A stretch of 64,000 nt of DNA from Segniliparus rugosus ATCC BAA-974 (GTDB taxonomy: Bacteria; Actinomycetota; Actinomycetes; Mycobacteriales; Mycobacteriaceae): assembly GCF_000185725.2 (NCBI RefSeq), contig NZ_KI391953.1, forward strand, positions 248,001-312,000. The letters are read 5' to 3'. Shown here piece after piece: positions 62,443-64,000 of the stretch (position 1 is the stretch's first letter; every line of letters starts with the position of its first letter). Below the pieces are notes generated by a model that made no database searches, was not told the origin of the DNA, and saw nothing but the letters and a program-made list of their open reading frames with translations. The position numbers and the translations under genes are program-made.

Positions 62443-64000
62443 ATGTCAGGTCACGGTGGAGGCATAACTCCTGCCAAATCTCAGGCGGGTGGAGGGGGAA
62501 CAGTTACCGCGATCAGCGCTGATGCTGAGGGACGGAACGCGAACTGGGCGTTGAATCCGACTAAGGGGATTGGCGGCCATGGCCAGGGCGTAAAACCAGC
62601 GAAGGATCGAGAGGCAGACGCTGCTGAAGCCTCTTCCAAAGGGCATGGTAAGGGCGTTGCTCCGGCGCATGATCAAGAGGCAGGCGGCGCTCCTTCGCCC
62701 GTCGCCCCCGCGGCGGCGAAGCCCGCCCAAGACAGCAACTACGTCACAGCTTCGACCTATGAGTTCGCCCCGACGACAACGCAGGGCGTTGCAGAGCAAG
62801 CGACCCTGAGGCAAGAGTCCCCGACAGGGGGCTATCGGCAAGAAATGGCCAACTTCGGGCAGTTCTCGTCGGCTCCGTCTTTCAACGTTCCATCCGCGCC
62901 GTCGGCTCCCGCTCCTTCGTCCGCTGGGTTCCGGTCCTCGGGTCCGACCGGCGGCCCGGCTGGCGCGAACTCGCTGATGAGCAATGTGGGCGGGCCTGCT
63001 GCGAACGCGCTCGGGCAGCAGCCTGCGAACCTCAACGCGATCCAAGGCGCGGAGGCCGCGAAGCAAGCTTCGGTCGCCCCGCAGCAAGGATCCGGGCTGA
63101 GCCAGGCCCCGCAGCAGCAGGCGACCCCGGTGGCGCAGACGCACAACGCGCCACCGCCGTCCGCCCCCGCGCAGCAGGCTCCTGCCGCCCAGCCTGTGCA
63201 GACGGCGCAGCAGTCGGTCGCGGCGCCGTCCGCCGCGACGGCTCCGATGTCGCCTGGCATCCGCGAGGGCGCGCTCCCGCTGCACCAGCAGCCCGCGTCG
63301 ACCGGCTACCAGGCGATCTCGTCGCAGACGACGCCCCCGGCTCCGCCTGTGCAGCCGGGCTACCAGCAGGTCGCCAGGGGCGTGGACCCGGTGACCGGCT
63401 CGTACGCGAACACGCAGGTGCAGGGCGCGAACCCGTACCCGGTGCCGACGCAGGCGCAGGTGTTCCCGTGGCAGGACCGCGACCGCCGGCGCGGGTTTTT
63501 GACCGGCGCGCAGTCGGTCGCGGCGTGGTGGGACGAGGCGGTGCGGATGCTGCTCAAGGGCAGGCGCATGCGCGGGGACGACGACGGCTCGATGCTCTCG
63601 CGCGTCGCGCGGCTGCTGGTGGCGCCACCCGCCGACGGCGCGCCCGGCTGGGGCTTGATGGACGGCGCGCTGTCCCCGGAGTACGCGTTCGTGTTCGCCC
63701 GGCACGTGGAGCTGGGGCCGGTCTGGTACTTCACGTCCAACCAGGGCCCGCAGCTCGCCCCGCTCGCCCAGGACGGCGTGCCGACCGAGGTCAGGCCCGC
63801 TCTGGAGTCGTGGGAGGGTGACCGGGCGGAGGCGCTGACGCTGTTCGGGCGGTCCGAGTCCGCGGCGCTGGCCGCGGTCCGGTTCGCGGAGGGCATGCAG
63901 CGGCTGAAGAGGCTCGACCAGGTCTACGCGGTGGTCACGACGGAGAAGCTGGGGCTGGACGTCCGCGCCCAGGCTTCGCGGCTGAACGCGAACGTGGCGC
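62443..64000 (+). CDS. Large Pro/Gln/Ala-rich protein, 3' end outside the window
   Basis: At least 519 residues and open at the right edge. Behind AAGGAGCGG at ATG 62443. N-terminal: three imperfect repeats of GHGxG(I/V)xPAxDxEA (GHGGGITPAKSQA, GHGQGVKPAKDREA, GHGKGVAPAHDQEA). Residues about 100-330: low-complexity Pro/Gln/Ala/Ser. From about residue 335 a folded-looking domain with GFLTGAQSVAAWWDEAVRML, VARLLVAPPADGAPGWGLMD and VWYFTSNQGPQLAPL. No signal peptide. Layout recalls mycobacterial type VII-secretion-linked Pro-rich proteins, but I cannot assign it. Confidence 0.6.
   Translation, partial: MSGHGGGITPAKSQAGGGGTVTAISADAEGRNANWALNPTKGIGGHGQGVKPAKDREADAAEASSKGHGKGVAPAHDQEAGGAPSPVAPAAAKPAQDSNYVTASTYEFAPTTTQGVAEQATLRQESPTGGYRQEMANFGQFSSAPSFNVPSAPSAPAPSSAGFRSSGPTGGPAGANSLMSNVGGPAANALGQQPANLNAIQGAEAAKQASVAPQQGSGLSQAPQQQATPVAQTHNAPPPSAPAQQAPAAQPVQTAQQSVAAPSAATAPMSPGIREGALPLHQQPASTGYQAISSQTTPPAPPVQPGYQQVARGVDPVTGSYANTQVQGANPYPVPTQAQVFPWQDRDRRRGFLTGAQSVAAWWDEAVRMLLKGRRMRGDDDGSMLSRVARLLVAPPADGAPGWGLMDGALSPEYAFVFARHVELGPVWYFTSNQGPQLAPLAQDGVPTEVRPALESWEGDRAEALTLFGRSESAALAAVRFAEGMQRLKRLDQVYAVVTTEKLGLDVRAQASRLNANVA

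Overview
The window is high-GC actinobacterial DNA of the mycolic-acid (Mycobacteriales) type. The ribosomal block starts at rplN, apart from any S10-operon genes, as in mycobacteria. Several neighbourhoods follow Mycobacterium tuberculosis gene order as I recall it: glpD1/TetR/flavoprotein/lipid kinase, and moaC2-mog-moaE2 / rpfA / moaD2-moaA2 / cspB / DUF2771-MFS-DUF3027 / DUF2530. The 1148-residue carboxylic acid reductase at 8701 matches my memory of the Segniliparus rugosus enzyme, so I read the window as Segniliparus, most likely S. rugosus; this is recalled, not searched. Many genes look leaderless, with a TANNNT -10 element 5-8 nt before the start codon.

Layout. 0-8.6 kb: a truncated trans-aconitate methyltransferase, a DHA2-type efflux pump, an M20 carbamoylase-type hydrolase diverging from a secreted DUF1023 hydrolase, a decayed dicarboxylate-symporter gene, a TetR gene followed by the stub of an amidohydrolase, and a MerR-controlled SDR/AKR pair. 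8.7-17.5 kb: carboxylic acid reductase, a D-aminoacylase-type amidohydrolase with a coupled epoxide-hydrolase-like gene, a CPA2 antiporter and a class-C-like serine hydrolase. 17.7-24.7 kb: the operon rplN-rplX-rplE-(49-aa ORF)-rpsH-rplF-rplR-rpsE-rpmD-rplO-secY-adk-map, in which rpsN is missing from its usual place. 24.8-31.3 kb: a NUDIX protein, two tandem PknH_C-like lipoproteins, prpD-prpC and small secreted proteins. 31.3-35.7 kb: three exported phosphorus-scavenging enzymes (purple acid phosphatase, phospholipase C, glycerophosphodiesterase) behind a PHO-box-like repeat. 35.7-41.9 kb: a frameshifted zinc peptidase, then TetR-glpD diverging from an alkyl-DHAP-synthase-like flavoprotein and a lipid kinase. 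42-45.7 kb: metE and an aminotransferase. 45.8-52.5 kb: the molybdopterin cluster with rpfA and a cold-shock gene. 52.6-58.5 kb: conserved mycobacterial-type membrane and hypothetical genes and a purine permease. 58.6 kb to the end: unrecognised small helical proteins, three paralogous lipoproteins and a large Pro/Gln/Ala-rich protein that runs off the window.

Two genome-scale themes emerge. First, gene decay: dctA and an amidohydrolase survive only as end fragments joined over internal deletions, and the zinc peptidase has a one-base frameshift. Second, short tandem duplications recur at gene 3' ends: map, the lipoprotein at 30482, moaE2, moaA2 and the cold-shock gene all have a full or partial second copy of their last codons and stop just downstream, and the DUF3027 gene carries an in-frame triplication at its C terminus. 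This repeated 3'-end duplication, and the uncharacterised cluster at the right end, are the parts least explained by known families.
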